Assembly (NCBI RefSeq): GCF_014202225.1 | Contig: NZ_JACHGE010000002.1 | Coordinates: 186,001 to 250,000 of the forward strand | Source of the DNA: Algibacter amylolyticus | GTDB lineage: Bacteria; Bacteroidota; Bacteroidia; Flavobacteriales; Flavobacteriaceae | DNA length: 64,000 bases | Reading direction: 5' to 3' | Shown here: piece by piece, positions 56,026 through 64,000 of the stretch | Layout of the letters: every line of letters starts with the position of its first letter | Position numbering within the stretch: the first letter of the stretch is position 1 | The notes under the pieces: generated by a model | The model's input: only the letters and a program-made list of their open reading frames with translations | Told to the model about the DNA's origin: nothing | The model's database searches: none | Position numbers and translations under genes: made by a program

Positions 56026-57641
56026 TCTTTACTAACATACCGTAAATCCAACATGTTTATAGGGTTAATACCTAAACCTTTTACATTTTTTCTAGTAAAA
56101 CGAACAACTTCATCGTAAAATAATGGTACCATTAGCGCCTTATCCATGGCTAAGGAATCCATTTTGGTATACAAATGTTTCCGTTTTTCAATATCGGTTA
56201 TGGTAAAGGCTTTGTTGTAAAGACTATCAAACATGTCGTTTTTATAATGAAAGTAATTAGAGCCACCAGGAGCAAAGTTTTTGCTGTAAAAAATAGATAA
56301 GTAGTTTTCGGCATCTAAATAATCGGCAATCCAAGAACTTCTAAACATATCTACTTTTCCGTTAGATCGGGCAGATCTTAAGGTTGCTTCTGGCAACACA
56401 TCAACATTAATTTGTAAGCCTGTTTTTTCAAGTTCACGTTGTATAAATTCACAAAAACTTAAATAATTACTTGTGGTATTTAAAGTGATTTCCGGGTTAC
56501 TAATACCACTTTCAGCTTTAAATTGTTCAACGAGTTGCTTTGCTAGTTGTGGTTTATAGCTAAAACCTATAGACGTGTCATGTCCTGGTAAACCTTTAGG
56601 AATAAAGCCACCATTTGCAGGGTTTCCAATACCATTACGTAAATACAGCATCATTTTTTTTCTGTCAAAACCATAATTAATGGCTTTTCTAATAAGCTCC
56701 GACTGTATTTCTGGCGATTTAGAATCTAAATAAAACCCAAGATATTCAGAGTTTAAATATGGCCCTCGAATCATATCAACGCTTTGGTTGTATTTGGCTC
56801 TGAGTTTGCCATCGGCCGTTAACAGTTCATCCTTGTAGGACGCATCTAAACCGGATAAATAATCAATATTACCTTGAGCAAATTGTAAAAATTCACTTTG
56901 CTTATCGGGCAAAAAGGTAAGTGCCACAGCTTCTAAATATGGAAGTTTATTACCTACGCTGTCTGTTTCAAAATAATTTTCATTCTTTCTAAAAACAAGT
57001 TTTATGTTTTCTTCCCAACGTTTAAATTTAAAAGGTCCTGTTCCTATAGGGTTAGCACGAAAATCGGTACCGTAATGTTCTACAATTTCTTGAGGTAAAA
57101 CAGAGCAATACTTCATGGCTAAAAGCCCTATAAAAGCGGGGAAAGGTTGTTTTAAGTTAATTTGGAAAATAGTATCGTTAATAGCTTTAAAGTCATCAAC
57201 CTTGTTTAAAACCCAACTGCCAGGAGCAGCAATTTTTTCGTCTCTTAATCGGTTTAAGCTATAAGTAAAATCTTTAGCAACAACGGTTCTAGTAGAGTCT
57301 TTACCAAATAATTCGTGTTTATGGAAGTAAACATCGTTTCGTAAATTAAAAGTATAAATTAAACCATCTTGAGATACGTTCCAACTTTTAGCAATAGATG
57401 GTAAAAGATTTAAGTTGTTATCCAGCTGTAGTAAGCCATTATATAGTTGATTAGACACCGAATTATCTTGAAGTGTTCTCGAAAATGCGGGGTCTAAAGT
57501 GTTAATATTAGCATATTCATTATAACGAAATACGAGATGATCATTTTTTTTAGAAGCATCATTATGGCATGAAAAAAGAAAAAACATGATACAACTAACT
57601 GATAAGTAGTTGATTATTTGTGTTTTAATAGTTTTTTTCAT
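56022..57641 (-). CDS. ABC transporter substrate-binding lipoprotein, peptide/nickel type
   Basis: A 539-residue family 5 solute-binding protein anchored as a lipoprotein (signal MKKTIKTQIINYLSVSCIMFFLFSC). It follows the class pattern: YANINTLDPAFSRTLQDNSVSNQLYNGLLQLD, LLPSIAKSWNVSQDGLIYTFNLR, DFTYSLNRLRDE, and NPIGTGPFKFKRWEENIKLVFRKNENYF. It probably binds oligopeptides or similar solutes in the periplasm. No permease or ATPase genes are adjacent, so its transporter partner is elsewhere. It overlaps the small membrane-protein gene by four bases, tail to tail. Confidence 0.88.
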   Translation of the reverse strand: MKKTIKTQIINYLSVSCIMFFLFSCHNDASKKNDHLVFRYNEYANINTLDPAFSRTLQDNSVSNQLYNGLLQLDNNLNLLPSIAKSWNVSQDGLIYTFNLRNDVYFHKHELFGKDSTRTVVAKDFTYSLNRLRDEKIAAPGSWVLNKVDDFKAINDTIFQINLKQPFPAFIGLLAMKYCSVLPQEIVEHYGTDFRANPIGTGPFKFKRWEENIKLVFRKNENYFETDSVGNKLPYLEAVALTFLPDKQSEFLQFAQGNIDYLSGLDASYKDELLTADGKLRAKYNQSVDMIRGPYLNSEYLGFYLDSKSPEIQSELIRKAINYGFDRKKMMLYLRNGIGNPANGGFIPKGLPGHDTSIGFSYKPQLAKQLVEQFKAESGISNPEITLNTTSNYLSFCEFIQRELEKTGLQINVDVLPEATLRSARSNGKVDMFRSSWIADYLDAENYLSIFYSKNFAPGGSNYFHYKNDMFDSLYNKAFTITDIEKRKHLYTKMDSLAMDKALMVPLFYDEVVRFTRKNVKGLGINPINMLDLRYVSKD

Positions 57642-57656
57642 GTAAGTTATAAATTG

Positions 57657-57664
57657 TAAATTTG
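57657..57664 (+). promoter_or_regulatory. Candidate -7 element for mtaB
   Basis: TAAATTTG matches TAnnTTTG, 66 bases before the ATG at 57730. The -33 region has only T-rich sequence without a TTG at the right place. Confidence 0.4.
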
Positions 57665-57729
57665 CAATCTTTTAATGGTAAAGATAAATTTTAAATTACC
57701 TTGAAACAAGTTCGGATTAACAAATTATA

Positions 57730-59061
57730 ATGAATAAAAAAGTCGCATTTTATACTTTAGGTTGCAAACTAAATTTTTCAGAAACCTCTACCATTGCTAG
57801 AAATTTTAACAATGAAGGGTTTGATAGGGTCGATTTTGCTGAAAAAGCAGATATTTATGTTATAAACACATGCTCTGTAACAGAAAATGCCGATAAGCGC
57901 TTTAAAACGATTGTAAAGCAAGCTCAAAAAGCTAATCCAGATGCTTTTGTGGCAGCTGTAGGGTGTTATGCCCAATTAAAACCACAGGAATTAGCCGATG
58001 TTAATGGTGTGGATTTAGTACTTGGAGCAACCGAAAAATTTAAGATTACTGATTATATTAACGACCTCTCTAAAAACGATTTTGGCGAAGTGCATTCTTG
58101 CGAGATTGAAGAAGCCGATTTTTACGTAGGTAGTTACTCCATAGGCGACAGAACACGAGCATTTTTAAAGGTTCAAGATGGTTGCGATTATAAATGTACT
58201 TACTGTACTATTCCTTTGGCACGTGGTATTTCACGAAGTGATACTATGGCAAATGTTTTAGAAAATGCTAGAGAAATATCGGCTAAAAACATAAAAGAAA
58301 TTGTTTTAACAGGTGTTAATATTGGCGATTATGGTAAAGGTGAGTTTGGTAATAAAAAACACGAGCATACTTTTTTAGATTTAGTAACCGAGTTAGATAA
58401 GGTAGAAGGTATCGAGCGTTTACGTATTTCTTCCATTGAACCCAATTTACTTAAAAATGACACTATAGATTTGGTTTCGAAATCTAGAGCTTTTGTACCT
58501 CATTTTCATATTCCGTTGCAATCTGGTAGTAACGACATTCTTAAAAAAATGAAACGCCGTTACATGCGTGAGTTATATGTGGATCGTGTTGCTAAAATAA
58601 AAGAGGTTATGCCCCATGCTTGTATTGGAGTAGATGTTATTGTTGGTTTTCCGGGAGAAACAGACGAGCATTTTTTAGAAACCTATAATTTTTTAACAGA
58701 TTTAGATATTTCGTATTTGCATGTTTTTACCTATTCGGAACGCGATAATACCGAGGCAGCTACTATGGATAATGTCGTGCCAAATAATGTTAGAAGTAAA
58801 CGTAGTAAGATGCTACGTGGTTTATCGGTTAAAAAGCGTCGTGCCTTTTACGAGAGTCAATTAAAGTCTACACGTACTGTATTATTTGAAAGTGAAAATA
58901 AAGCAGGTTATATTCATGGGTTTACCGAAAACTATGTAAAAGTTAAAACACCATGGAATCCAAAATTAGTAAATACATTGCATCAAGTAGAATTAACCGA
59001 AATAGATGATGATGGTCTTGTACGATTAAAGTTTGTGGAGACTTTAATAAAAGCTAATTAA
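57730..59061 (+). CDS. mtaB: tRNA (N6-threonylcarbamoyladenosine(37)-C2)-methylthiotransferase
   Basis: A 443-residue radical-SAM methylthiotransferase that converts t6A37 to ms2t6A37 in tRNAs. The N-terminal domain holds the second cluster cysteines in TLGCKLNFSET, VINTCSVTENADKR and AVGCYAQ. The radical SAM motif is CDYKCTYC within QDGCDYKCTYCTIPLARG. The C-terminal TRAM-like region runs from TRTVLFESENKAGYIHGFTENYVKV. The LGCKLN start and the absence of the MiaB-type pattern favour MtaB. Confidence 0.92.
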   Translation: MNKKVAFYTLGCKLNFSETSTIARNFNNEGFDRVDFAEKADIYVINTCSVTENADKRFKTIVKQAQKANPDAFVAAVGCYAQLKPQELADVNGVDLVLGATEKFKITDYINDLSKNDFGEVHSCEIEEADFYVGSYSIGDRTRAFLKVQDGCDYKCTYCTIPLARGISRSDTMANVLENAREISAKNIKEIVLTGVNIGDYGKGEFGNKKHEHTFLDLVTELDKVEGIERLRISSIEPNLLKNDTIDLVSKSRAFVPHFHIPLQSGSNDILKKMKRRYMRELYVDRVAKIKEVMPHACIGVDVIVGFPGETDEHFLETYNFLTDLDISYLHVFTYSERDNTEAATMDNVVPNNVRSKRSKMLRGLSVKKRRAFYESQLKSTRTVLFESENKAGYIHGFTENYVKVKTPWNPKLVNTLHQVELTEIDDDGLVRLKFVETLIKAN

Positions 59062-59171
59062 CTAATTTATCGAGTTTTTAAGTTGTTCACCTCTCTTTGT
59101 TGCTTTTTATCGATTTAATTGTCTTAGATTTTGTCATGATATTACATTTGGTTCATTCTAAAAAACTCTTA

Positions 59172-59561
59172 ATGAAACGTGCCTTAAAATCTGTAGTAAT
59201 TGTACTATTATTACTTGTTGTTACATCTTGTACTAAGGATACAAATGGAGCAGAAAATAATTTGCGTGGTATTTGGGAACAGGTGAAGGTACTTGATGGT
59301 CAAACTAATACATTTCAGTTGGTTTTTGGAAAGAAAAACACCGGTTTTGAAATTAATAAAGTTGAGTTTGGTACTGGAGAAATAACATCTTCGGCATCGC
59401 CATTTTCATGGAAAATAGAAAATGATACTATTGAGGTTAATGGAACAAGTAAAGATACTTATCAATTTAATGTGGATAATGAATTGGTTTTAGATACCGC
59501 TGAGGACGTGGTATTGAGTAAAATTTCTAATGATTATTCCAAATATTACGGAAAAGAATAA
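59172..59561 (+). CDS. Small lipoprotein, lipocalin-like
   Basis: A 129-residue lipoprotein (MKRALKSVVIVLLLLVVTSC, lipobox Cys at residue 20). The mature part begins with LRGIWEQVKVLDGQTNTFQLVF and has a short beta-rich pattern like small lipocalin-type domains; I do not recognise a named family. I reject a longer frame from a TTG at 59097, because the ATG at 59172 gives a standard lipoprotein signal. It is 110 bases after mtaB and followed by a strong bidirectional terminator. Confidence 0.7.
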   Translation: MKRALKSVVIVLLLLVVTSCTKDTNGAENNLRGIWEQVKVLDGQTNTFQLVFGKKNTGFEINKVEFGTGEITSSASPFSWKIENDTIEVNGTSKDTYQFNVDNELVLDTAEDVVLSKISNDYSKYYGKE

Positions 59562-59594
59562 AAAAAAGCTAAAGTAAAACTTTAGCTTTTTTTT
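59561..59594. terminator. Bidirectional terminator between convergent genes
   Basis: AAAAAAAGCTAAAG (59561-59574) pairs with CTTTAGCTTTTTTT (59580-59593) around TAAAA. It has an A-run on one side and a T-run on the other, so it serves both the plus-strand lipoprotein gene and the minus-strand GNAT gene. Confidence 0.85.
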
Positions 59595-59609
59595 ATTTTG
59601 TACTTTCAT

Positions 59610-59906
59610 TTAAATTCTTACGCCTACAGGAAGCATACGTTTGTATTTTCTGTTGCTTCTTACAAATTTTGCAATTTCTGGGCAAGTAGGCATAACACTT
59701 AAGTTACGCGATCCTATTTCCTCAAAAACAAGCGATAAAAATTCCTTTTTAAAATCTTCATCTTTAATGTTTTCTGGGATAATTAGTTTGGTTAAAAATA
59801 TTTTTCTTTCTTGTAATGAGTATTCAATTATTGCTAAATCATTGTCTACTTTAATTTCAAATTGACGTAGAAAATCGTTGTCAATTAATTCTGCAGCTTC
59901 AACCAT
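59610..59906 (-). CDS. Short GNAT-like N-acetyltransferase (YjdJ/Gcn5-related type)
   Basis: A 98-residue protein matching the short Gcn5-related acetyltransferase family. It has RQFEIKVDNDLAIIEYSLQERKIFLTKLIIPENI followed by LSVMPTCPEIAKFVRSNRKYKRMLP, which is the usual end (MPTCP near the acetyl-CoA site). The glycine-rich acetyl-CoA loop is replaced by KDEDFKKEFLSLVFEEI, so catalytic ability is not assured. The substrate is unknown. A TACTTTTG element lies about 60 bases upstream on this strand. Confidence 0.75.
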   Translation of the reverse strand: MVEAAELIDNDFLRQFEIKVDNDLAIIEYSLQERKIFLTKLIIPENIKDEDFKKEFLSLVFEEIGSRNLSVMPTCPEIAKFVRSNRKYKRMLPVGVRI

Positions 59907-59968
59907 GTTAATTTTGTTTTAATTCTTAGGAAAGTTAAAATAGTGAGTACTATTTCAATAACTTTGTG

Positions 59969-59976
59969 CAAAAGTA
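59969..59976 (-). promoter_or_regulatory. Candidate -7 element for the GNAT gene
   Basis: On the minus strand this reads TACTTTTG, matching TAnnTTTG; it gives a leader of about 56 bases. No -33 TTG is seen at the usual distance. Confidence 0.45.
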
Positions 59977-60021
59977 CGAAAAATTTTTGACAGAATAAAG
60001 TTAATTAACGCTTAATGCCTT

Positions 60022-60687
60022 ATGTCTCAAGAGTTAATACATGTTTACCTCATGCCAGGAATGGCAGCAAGCCCCAAAATATTTGAATATATTAAATTGC
60101 CCGAAAATCAATTTGAAATTCATTTACTAGAATGGCTAATTCCAATTGATAATGAATCTATAACCGACTATGCGCGTCGTTTATGTACTAACATAAAACA
60201 TGAAAACGTGGTGTTATTAGGCGTTTCCTTTGGCGGTGTAATAGTTCAAGAAATGAGTAAGTTTGTTTCGGTTAAAAAACTCATTATTGTATCTAGTGTT
60301 AAGTCCATGCATGAATTACCTAAAAAGATGCTTCTTGCAAAAGCAACTAAAGCATATGCTTTAGTGCCTACGCAGTTGGCTAGTAAACTAGATGTTTTTG
60401 AGAAGTACGCTTTTGGCGATACTATTACTAAAAGAATTGAGCTTTATAAGAAATATTTATCCGTTAATGATAATAAGTATTTAAGTTGGGCTATTAAGGA
60501 AATGGTATGTTGGAATCAAGAAACATGTCATCCAGATATTATTCACATTCATGGTGATAATGATTCTGTCTTTCCCATTAAAAATATTAAAAATTGCATT
60601 GTTATTAAAAACGGCACTCATATTGCAATCATAAATAAATATAGATGGTTTAACGAAAATTTACCTAAACTAATTATAGGTAGCTAA
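60022..60687 (+). CDS. Alpha/beta hydrolase
   Basis: A 221-residue cytoplasmic alpha/beta-fold hydrolase. The nucleophile elbow is GVSFGG near residue 70, the acid is probably Asp in HIHGDNDSVFP, and the base His is in NGTHIAI near the C-terminus, so the Ser-Asp-His triad is complete. The oxyanion-side motif LMPGMAAS is near the start. The substrate is unknown. A lytic transglycosylase gene follows after 34 bases, but a promoter-like element lies in that gap, so co-transcription is uncertain. Confidence 0.82.
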   Translation: MSQELIHVYLMPGMAASPKIFEYIKLPENQFEIHLLEWLIPIDNESITDYARRLCTNIKHENVVLLGVSFGGVIVQEMSKFVSVKKLIIVSSVKSMHELPKKMLLAKATKAYALVPTQLASKLDVFEKYAFGDTITKRIELYKKYLSVNDNKYLSWAIKEMVCWNQETCHPDIIHIHGDNDSVFPIKNIKNCIVIKNGTHIAIINKYRWFNENLPKLIIGS

Positions 60688-60689
60688 AC

Positions 60690-60697
60690 TATTTTTG
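60690..60697 (+). promoter_or_regulatory. Candidate -7 element for the lytic transglycosylase-cls pair
   Basis: TATTTTTG matches TAnnTTTG and begins three bases after the hydrolase stop codon. It would give a leader of about 20 bases. The -33 box is poor. Confidence 0.4.
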
Positions 60698-60721
60698 TAA
60701 TTTTATAAAAAACTTATTAAA

Positions 60722-61642
60722 ATGAAGATTATACAGAAAGCATTGGCGTTTGTAGGACTATTAAGTTTATGTGGCTTATTTATTTTTGCGTTACAAGACG
60801 CGCCAACAGACGAGAATTTTGAAACTAAACTAATTAACGATTATAATGTTTATGCCTTACAGGTGCCAGATAATTTAAATTTTGCAGGAGAACCTATGCC
60901 GCTTGAAAATCCAGATATTTTAGAACGTATGGATAGAGAGTTGTTAGTTAATACGTATTGGCAATCAAACGGGTTACTAATGTTTAAACGAGCTAAAAAA
61001 TACTTCCCAATTATAGAGCCTATTCTAGCTAAACATGGTGTGCCAGACGATTTTAAATATTTAGCTGTTATAGAAAGTGGTTTAACAAACGCGGTCTCTC
61101 CAGCAGGAGCAAGAGGTGTATGGCAAATTATGCCAGCAACAGGAAGAGAAAATGGTTTGGAAGTTAATAAAAATGTCGATGAACGTTATAATTTAGAGAA
61201 AGCTACCGAAGTGGCTTGTAAGTATCTTATTAGGGCTAAGGAGCAATTAGGTTCATGGACACTAGCTGCGGCTGCTTACAACGCAGGAAATGCGGGTGTG
61301 TCTAGACGTTTACGCGAGCAAGATGTAACTGGATATTATGATTTGCTTTTAGGCGAAGAAACAGGGCGTTATTTATTCAGAATTGTAGCGTTAAAAGAAA
61401 TCTTATCGAATCCTAAAAACTATGGATTTAACTTTAGAGAAAAAGATTTGTACACCAATGTACCAACTTATAAAATAGAAGTGGATACTGCGGTAACAGA
61501 TTTTACCAAGTTTGCACAACGTTTTGGTATTAATTATAAAGTTTTAAAACTTCATAACCCTTGGTTACGCGAGCCGCATCTTAATAATAAATCAAGAAAA
61601 CAATACTATCTAGAAATTCCTAAGGAAGGCTATTATAACTAA
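60722..61642 (+). CDS. Lytic transglycosylase (SLT/MltD-like)
   Basis: A 306-residue exported peptidoglycan lytic enzyme. It has a signal anchor (KIIQKALAFVGLLSLCGLFIFALQ), then the SLT domain with the catalytic Glu in FKYLAVIESGL, SPAGARGVWQIMPATGRENGL, and WTLAAAAYNAGNAGVSRRL. A C-terminal region (DFTKFAQRFGINYKVLKLHNPWLREP) resembles a single LysM-like module, as in MltD. It cleaves murein glycan strands to anhydro-muropeptides. The cardiolipin synthase gene begins six bases downstream, so the two envelope enzymes are co-expressed. Confidence 0.88.
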   Translation: MKIIQKALAFVGLLSLCGLFIFALQDAPTDENFETKLINDYNVYALQVPDNLNFAGEPMPLENPDILERMDRELLVNTYWQSNGLLMFKRAKKYFPIIEPILAKHGVPDDFKYLAVIESGLTNAVSPAGARGVWQIMPATGRENGLEVNKNVDERYNLEKATEVACKYLIRAKEQLGSWTLAAAAYNAGNAGVSRRLREQDVTGYYDLLLGEETGRYLFRIVALKEILSNPKNYGFNFREKDLYTNVPTYKIEVDTAVTDFTKFAQRFGINYKVLKLHNPWLREPHLNNKSRKQYYLEIPKEGYYN

Positions 61643-61648
61643 AATGTT

Positions 61649-63100
61649 ATGTCTAGCTTTCTAAATAGTGATCTGTGGACTGTTCTTTTAATTATCAATT
61701 ATGTAGTTGCTATTACGGCAGTTATAACTGTGATTCTTAAAAACTTAAATCCCACTAAAACGCTATCTTATATTATTGTTTTAGTGTTTTTTCCTTTTCT
61801 TGGCATTCTAATTTATTACCTTTTTGGACAAGAATATCGAAAAAATAAAATTTTTAACAGGAAACAAGTTCTTAACCAGTCTACCGTAAAAACGATACAT
61901 GAGGAGTTAGAGTTAGATGGTAAGTCTATTAGAAAAGTTGATGATTATCTTAATAACAAAGTTAAATTAGTAAAGCTTCTTTACAATAATAAGAATTCAC
62001 CTTTAACTCTATGTAACGAGTTAAAACTTTTTAAAAATGGGGATGAAAAATTTAAAGATTTACTTGAAGATTTAAAACAGGCAAAACATCATATTCATTT
62101 AGAATACTATATTGTTGAAGATGGTAAAATAGGTACCCAACTTTTAGATATTATTTGTAAAAAAGCTAATGAAGGCGTTCAGGTAAGGTTAACTTATGAT
62201 GATGTTGGAAGCAAGCTCTCAAATAAAATGAAACGGCAGTTAAAAGCGAGTGGAGTAGAGCATTACCCTTTTATGCCTGTTGTTTTTTCTAAATTCACAG
62301 GAAAGATGAATTATAGAAATCATCGTAAAATAGCCGTTATTGATGGTAAGACGGCTTATGTTGGAGGTATTAATGTTGCCGATGAATATGTTAACGAGTA
62401 TAACGATAATTTTTGGAGAGATACCCATTTAAGGCTTGTTGGAGAAGCGGTAAAATCATTGCAAGTCAATTTTTTTACCACATGGCATTTTGTGTCTAAT
62501 ACAAATCTTAAAATAGATAAATCCTATTTTCCAGAGGTAACTTGTAAAAATAATGTAGCGGTTCAAATAGCGGCTAGTGGGCCAGATACAGATTGGGCAA
62601 ATATTATGGAAGCCATTTTTACGGCCATAACAACTGCCGAAGATTATGTGTATATAACAACGCCTTACTTTGTGCCAAACGATCAAATTATCACAGCGTT
62701 ACAAGTGGCATCTAAAAGTGGAGTAGATATAAAACTTATAATCCCTAAAAAATCCGATTCGTGGGTTGTTAAGCATGCCACCAATTCTTATTTAGAGCGT
62801 TTATTCGATGCCGATATTGAAGTGTACCGTTATACTAAAGGCTTTATTCATGCAAAAACTATCGTGGTTGACGATATTTTTTCAACGGTAGGAACCTCCA
62901 ATATGGACTACAGGAGCTTTAATATTAATTTTGAAGTCAATGCCTTTATATATGATATTGAAACGAGTAAAGTATTAAAACAGCATTTTTTAGATGATCT
63001 TGAGGTATGCCAAAAAGTGGATCCAGCCCAATGGTCAGAACGCTCTAAATTCGAAAAAGTAAAAGAATCGTATTGCAGGCTGTGGTCGCCTTTAATTTAA
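61649..63100 (+). CDS. cls: Cardiolipin synthase, phospholipase D type
   Basis: A 483-residue membrane enzyme joining two phosphatidylglycerol molecules to cardiolipin. Two N-terminal membrane segments (VLLIINYVVAITAVITVIL and LSYIIVLVFFPFLGILIYYLFG) precede two PLD domains with intact HKD motifs: NHRKIAVIDG near 223-232 and FIHAKTIVVDD, followed by GTSNMDYRS. The length and topology match bacterial ClsA. It is in a pair with the lytic transglycosylase. The gene converges on the following minus-strand gene with an eight-base gap and no hairpin in between. Confidence 0.93.
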   Translation: MSSFLNSDLWTVLLIINYVVAITAVITVILKNLNPTKTLSYIIVLVFFPFLGILIYYLFGQEYRKNKIFNRKQVLNQSTVKTIHEELELDGKSIRKVDDYLNNKVKLVKLLYNNKNSPLTLCNELKLFKNGDEKFKDLLEDLKQAKHHIHLEYYIVEDGKIGTQLLDIICKKANEGVQVRLTYDDVGSKLSNKMKRQLKASGVEHYPFMPVVFSKFTGKMNYRNHRKIAVIDGKTAYVGGINVADEYVNEYNDNFWRDTHLRLVGEAVKSLQVNFFTTWHFVSNTNLKIDKSYFPEVTCKNNVAVQIAASGPDTDWANIMEAIFTAITTAEDYVYITTPYFVPNDQIITALQVASKSGVDIKLIIPKKSDSWVVKHATNSYLERLFDADIEVYRYTKGFIHAKTIVVDDIFSTVGTSNMDYRSFNINFEVNAFIYDIETSKVLKQHFLDDLEVCQKVDPAQWSERSKFEKVKESYCRLWSPLI

Positions 63101-63108
63101 TTTTGAGT

Positions 63109-63687
63109 TTATCTACCTCTTCTTTTTTGAGATCTTACTGAAGCGCCTCCACCATAATGTTGAGTAGGACCAGCGGCTTGCTTCATGTTTTGTTTCATCA
63201 TTTTAATTTGCTCAGTAAGCATGCCTTGTTTGTCCAGCTTCTGTGCTTCAGATAATAATTTTTGAGCCTCTTGTTTTCTGCGTTTAGAAAAAGCAATACC
63301 TGCTAAATTTAATTTAGCCATGGCAATATCATGATCCATAGATAAACCTAATGAAAGCGATTTTTTAAAGTATTTCTCGGCTTCATTCATATTATCTTGA
63401 GAAACCATTATACCATGTAAATAATTAAAGTAACCTTGTTGCTTTGTTACTAATGCAGCTTCAGGATTTTTAATTTTGTTTAGCCATTTTTTAGCACCTT
63501 CAAAATCTTGTTTTCTTAATCTTAAAAAGGCAAGTAAAATAAACTCATTTTTAAAATATAGAAATATAAATATTAGCGATAAAAATATAAGGGCAATACC
63601 GTTTCCAATTTCACCTTCTGTAAATTGATAAATAGCAAAAGCAATGATTCCTGCAGCAATGATTAGTTTTATAATTTTATTGTACAT
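63109..63687 (-). CDS. Membrane-anchored TPR-like protein of unknown function
   Basis: A 192-residue protein with two N-terminal hydrophobic segments (KLIIAAGIIAFAIYQF and IALIFLSLIFIFLYF) followed by helical repeats of TPR type (FEGAKKWLNKIKNPEAALVTKQQGYFNYLHGIM; MNEAEKYFKKSLSLGLSMDHDIAMAKLNLAGIAF). The tail is glycine-rich and very basic (GGGASVRSQKRRGR). I know of no function for it. It is the last complete gene before rpmH. Confidence 0.7.
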   Translation of the reverse strand: MYNKIIKLIIAAGIIAFAIYQFTEGEIGNGIALIFLSLIFIFLYFKNEFILLAFLRLRKQDFEGAKKWLNKIKNPEAALVTKQQGYFNYLHGIMVSQDNMNEAEKYFKKSLSLGLSMDHDIAMAKLNLAGIAFSKRRKQEAQKLLSEAQKLDKQGMLTEQIKMMKQNMKQAAGPTQHYGGGASVRSQKRRGR

Positions 63688-63890
63688 AATTTTATATTTA
63701 TAATAGAAAAAAGCGGTTTTTAATTATTAAAATAAACAGCTTTGAGGTTTTAAGAGTGCAAAGAAACTAAATTTTTATTAAAATATGCATATAGATAATT
63801 GACAAAGTATAGGGTTACCCCAAATAAATAAAGGTCTAGCATGTGTTTTTGCGTTCTTAAAAATTTTTATGAAATTTTTTTAAAAATGAT
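63688..63890. other. AT-rich gap before the rpmH promoter
   Basis: This stretch separates the divergent TPR-like and rpmH genes. It contains A/T runs (for example near 63858-63886) and a short GGGT/ACCC dyad near 63812, but no ORF, RNA gene or clear minus-strand promoter that I can support. Confidence 0.5.
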
Positions 63891-63920
63891 TTGCAAAGTA
63901 ATAAAGGCTTTGTATATTTG
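63891..63920 (+). promoter_or_regulatory. Promoter of rpmH
   Basis: TTG at 63891-63893 is followed after 19 bases by TATATTTG at 63913-63920, a perfect Bacteroidota promoter. The predicted leader to the ATG at 63982 is about 55 bases. Confidence 0.75.
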
Positions 63921-63981
63921 CCCTCGGTTTTAACACAGCCATTCATACATAAAATACTATACAGATTTAAAAAAATAAGTT

Positions 63982-64000
63982 ATGCCAAAAAGAACGTTTC
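63982..64000 (+). CDS. rpmH: 50S ribosomal protein L34, N-terminal end (partial)
   Basis: Only the first six codons are in the window (MPKRTF), matching the near-invariant start of ribosomal protein L34. A strong promoter precedes it. The gene runs off the right edge, so the assignment rests on this short but characteristic start. Confidence 0.8.

Noticed and set aside
1-64000. CRISPR arrays, insertion sequences, prophage genes, tRNA or rRNA genes
   Set aside because: No spaced direct repeats, transposase or integrase motifs, or cloverleaf-like sequences were found on reading both strands; a tRNAscan or repeat-finder run would settle this.

Overview
This window looks like chromosomal DNA from a member of the Flavobacteriaceae (phylum Bacteroidota), probably a marine-type genus. 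The DNA is AT-rich. Most genes lack a clear Shine-Dalgarno sequence, and several are preceded by the Bacteroidota promoter signature (TTG, about 19-21 bases, then TAnnTTTG). The gene content also fits: a TonB-dependent receptor with a carboxypeptidase-regulatory N-terminal domain, bacillithiol synthesis by BshC, an extended AcnB-type aconitase, tandem SurA-like foldases, and a ParE/ParC pair. No insertion sequence, prophage, CRISPR array, tRNA or rRNA gene was seen, so the region reads as a stable housekeeping chromosome segment.

Layout. 1-1774: the end of a VWA-domain gene and its AAA+ partner, closed by a strong terminator. 2040-6324: a three-gene sugar operon made of a HAD sugar-phosphate phosphatase fused to a six-hairpin glycosidase, a GT4 synthase resembling mannosylfructose-phosphate/sucrose-phosphate synthases, and a PfkB fructokinase. 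Together these could make and break down a fructose-containing disaccharide; this is the most interesting metabolic unit here. 6329-9082 (minus): a YdeI-like protein, an M1 peptidase and a DUF6265 protein. 9180-17082 (minus): a fatty-acid beta-oxidation locus (fadD, then marR-fadN-fadA-fadE) with a perfect 28-base palindrome in the marR promoter. 17361-25091 (minus): a TPR protein, purL and a TonB receptor.

25365-32945 (plus): ychF, a SRPBCC protein, an EamA transporter, parE and parC; the parE-parC gap holds a decayed GIY-YIG nuclease remnant. 32980-37746 (minus): a carboxypeptidase-regulatory-like protein, a di-haem cytochrome c peroxidase lipoprotein and a PhoX-like lipoprotein with collagen-like repeats. 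38012-42616 (plus): bshC, a PLP decarboxylase and guaA, followed by an unusually GC-rich non-coding stretch. 42923-45956: a LysM/periplasmic-binding fusion, a DUF922 protease-like protein and two small proteins. 46198-52569 (plus): three SurA/PpiC-type proteins, a MoxR ATPase and an acyltransferase.

52804-64000: acnB, a small membrane protein, a peptide-type ABC binding lipoprotein (minus), mtaB, a small lipoprotein, a GNAT-like protein (minus), an alpha/beta hydrolase, a lytic transglycosylase, a cardiolipin synthase, a TPR-like membrane protein (minus), and the promoter and first codons of rpmH.

Functions are assigned by reading motifs and recalling families; no database search was possible. 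Transcription starts, operators and hairpins are inferred from sequence alone.
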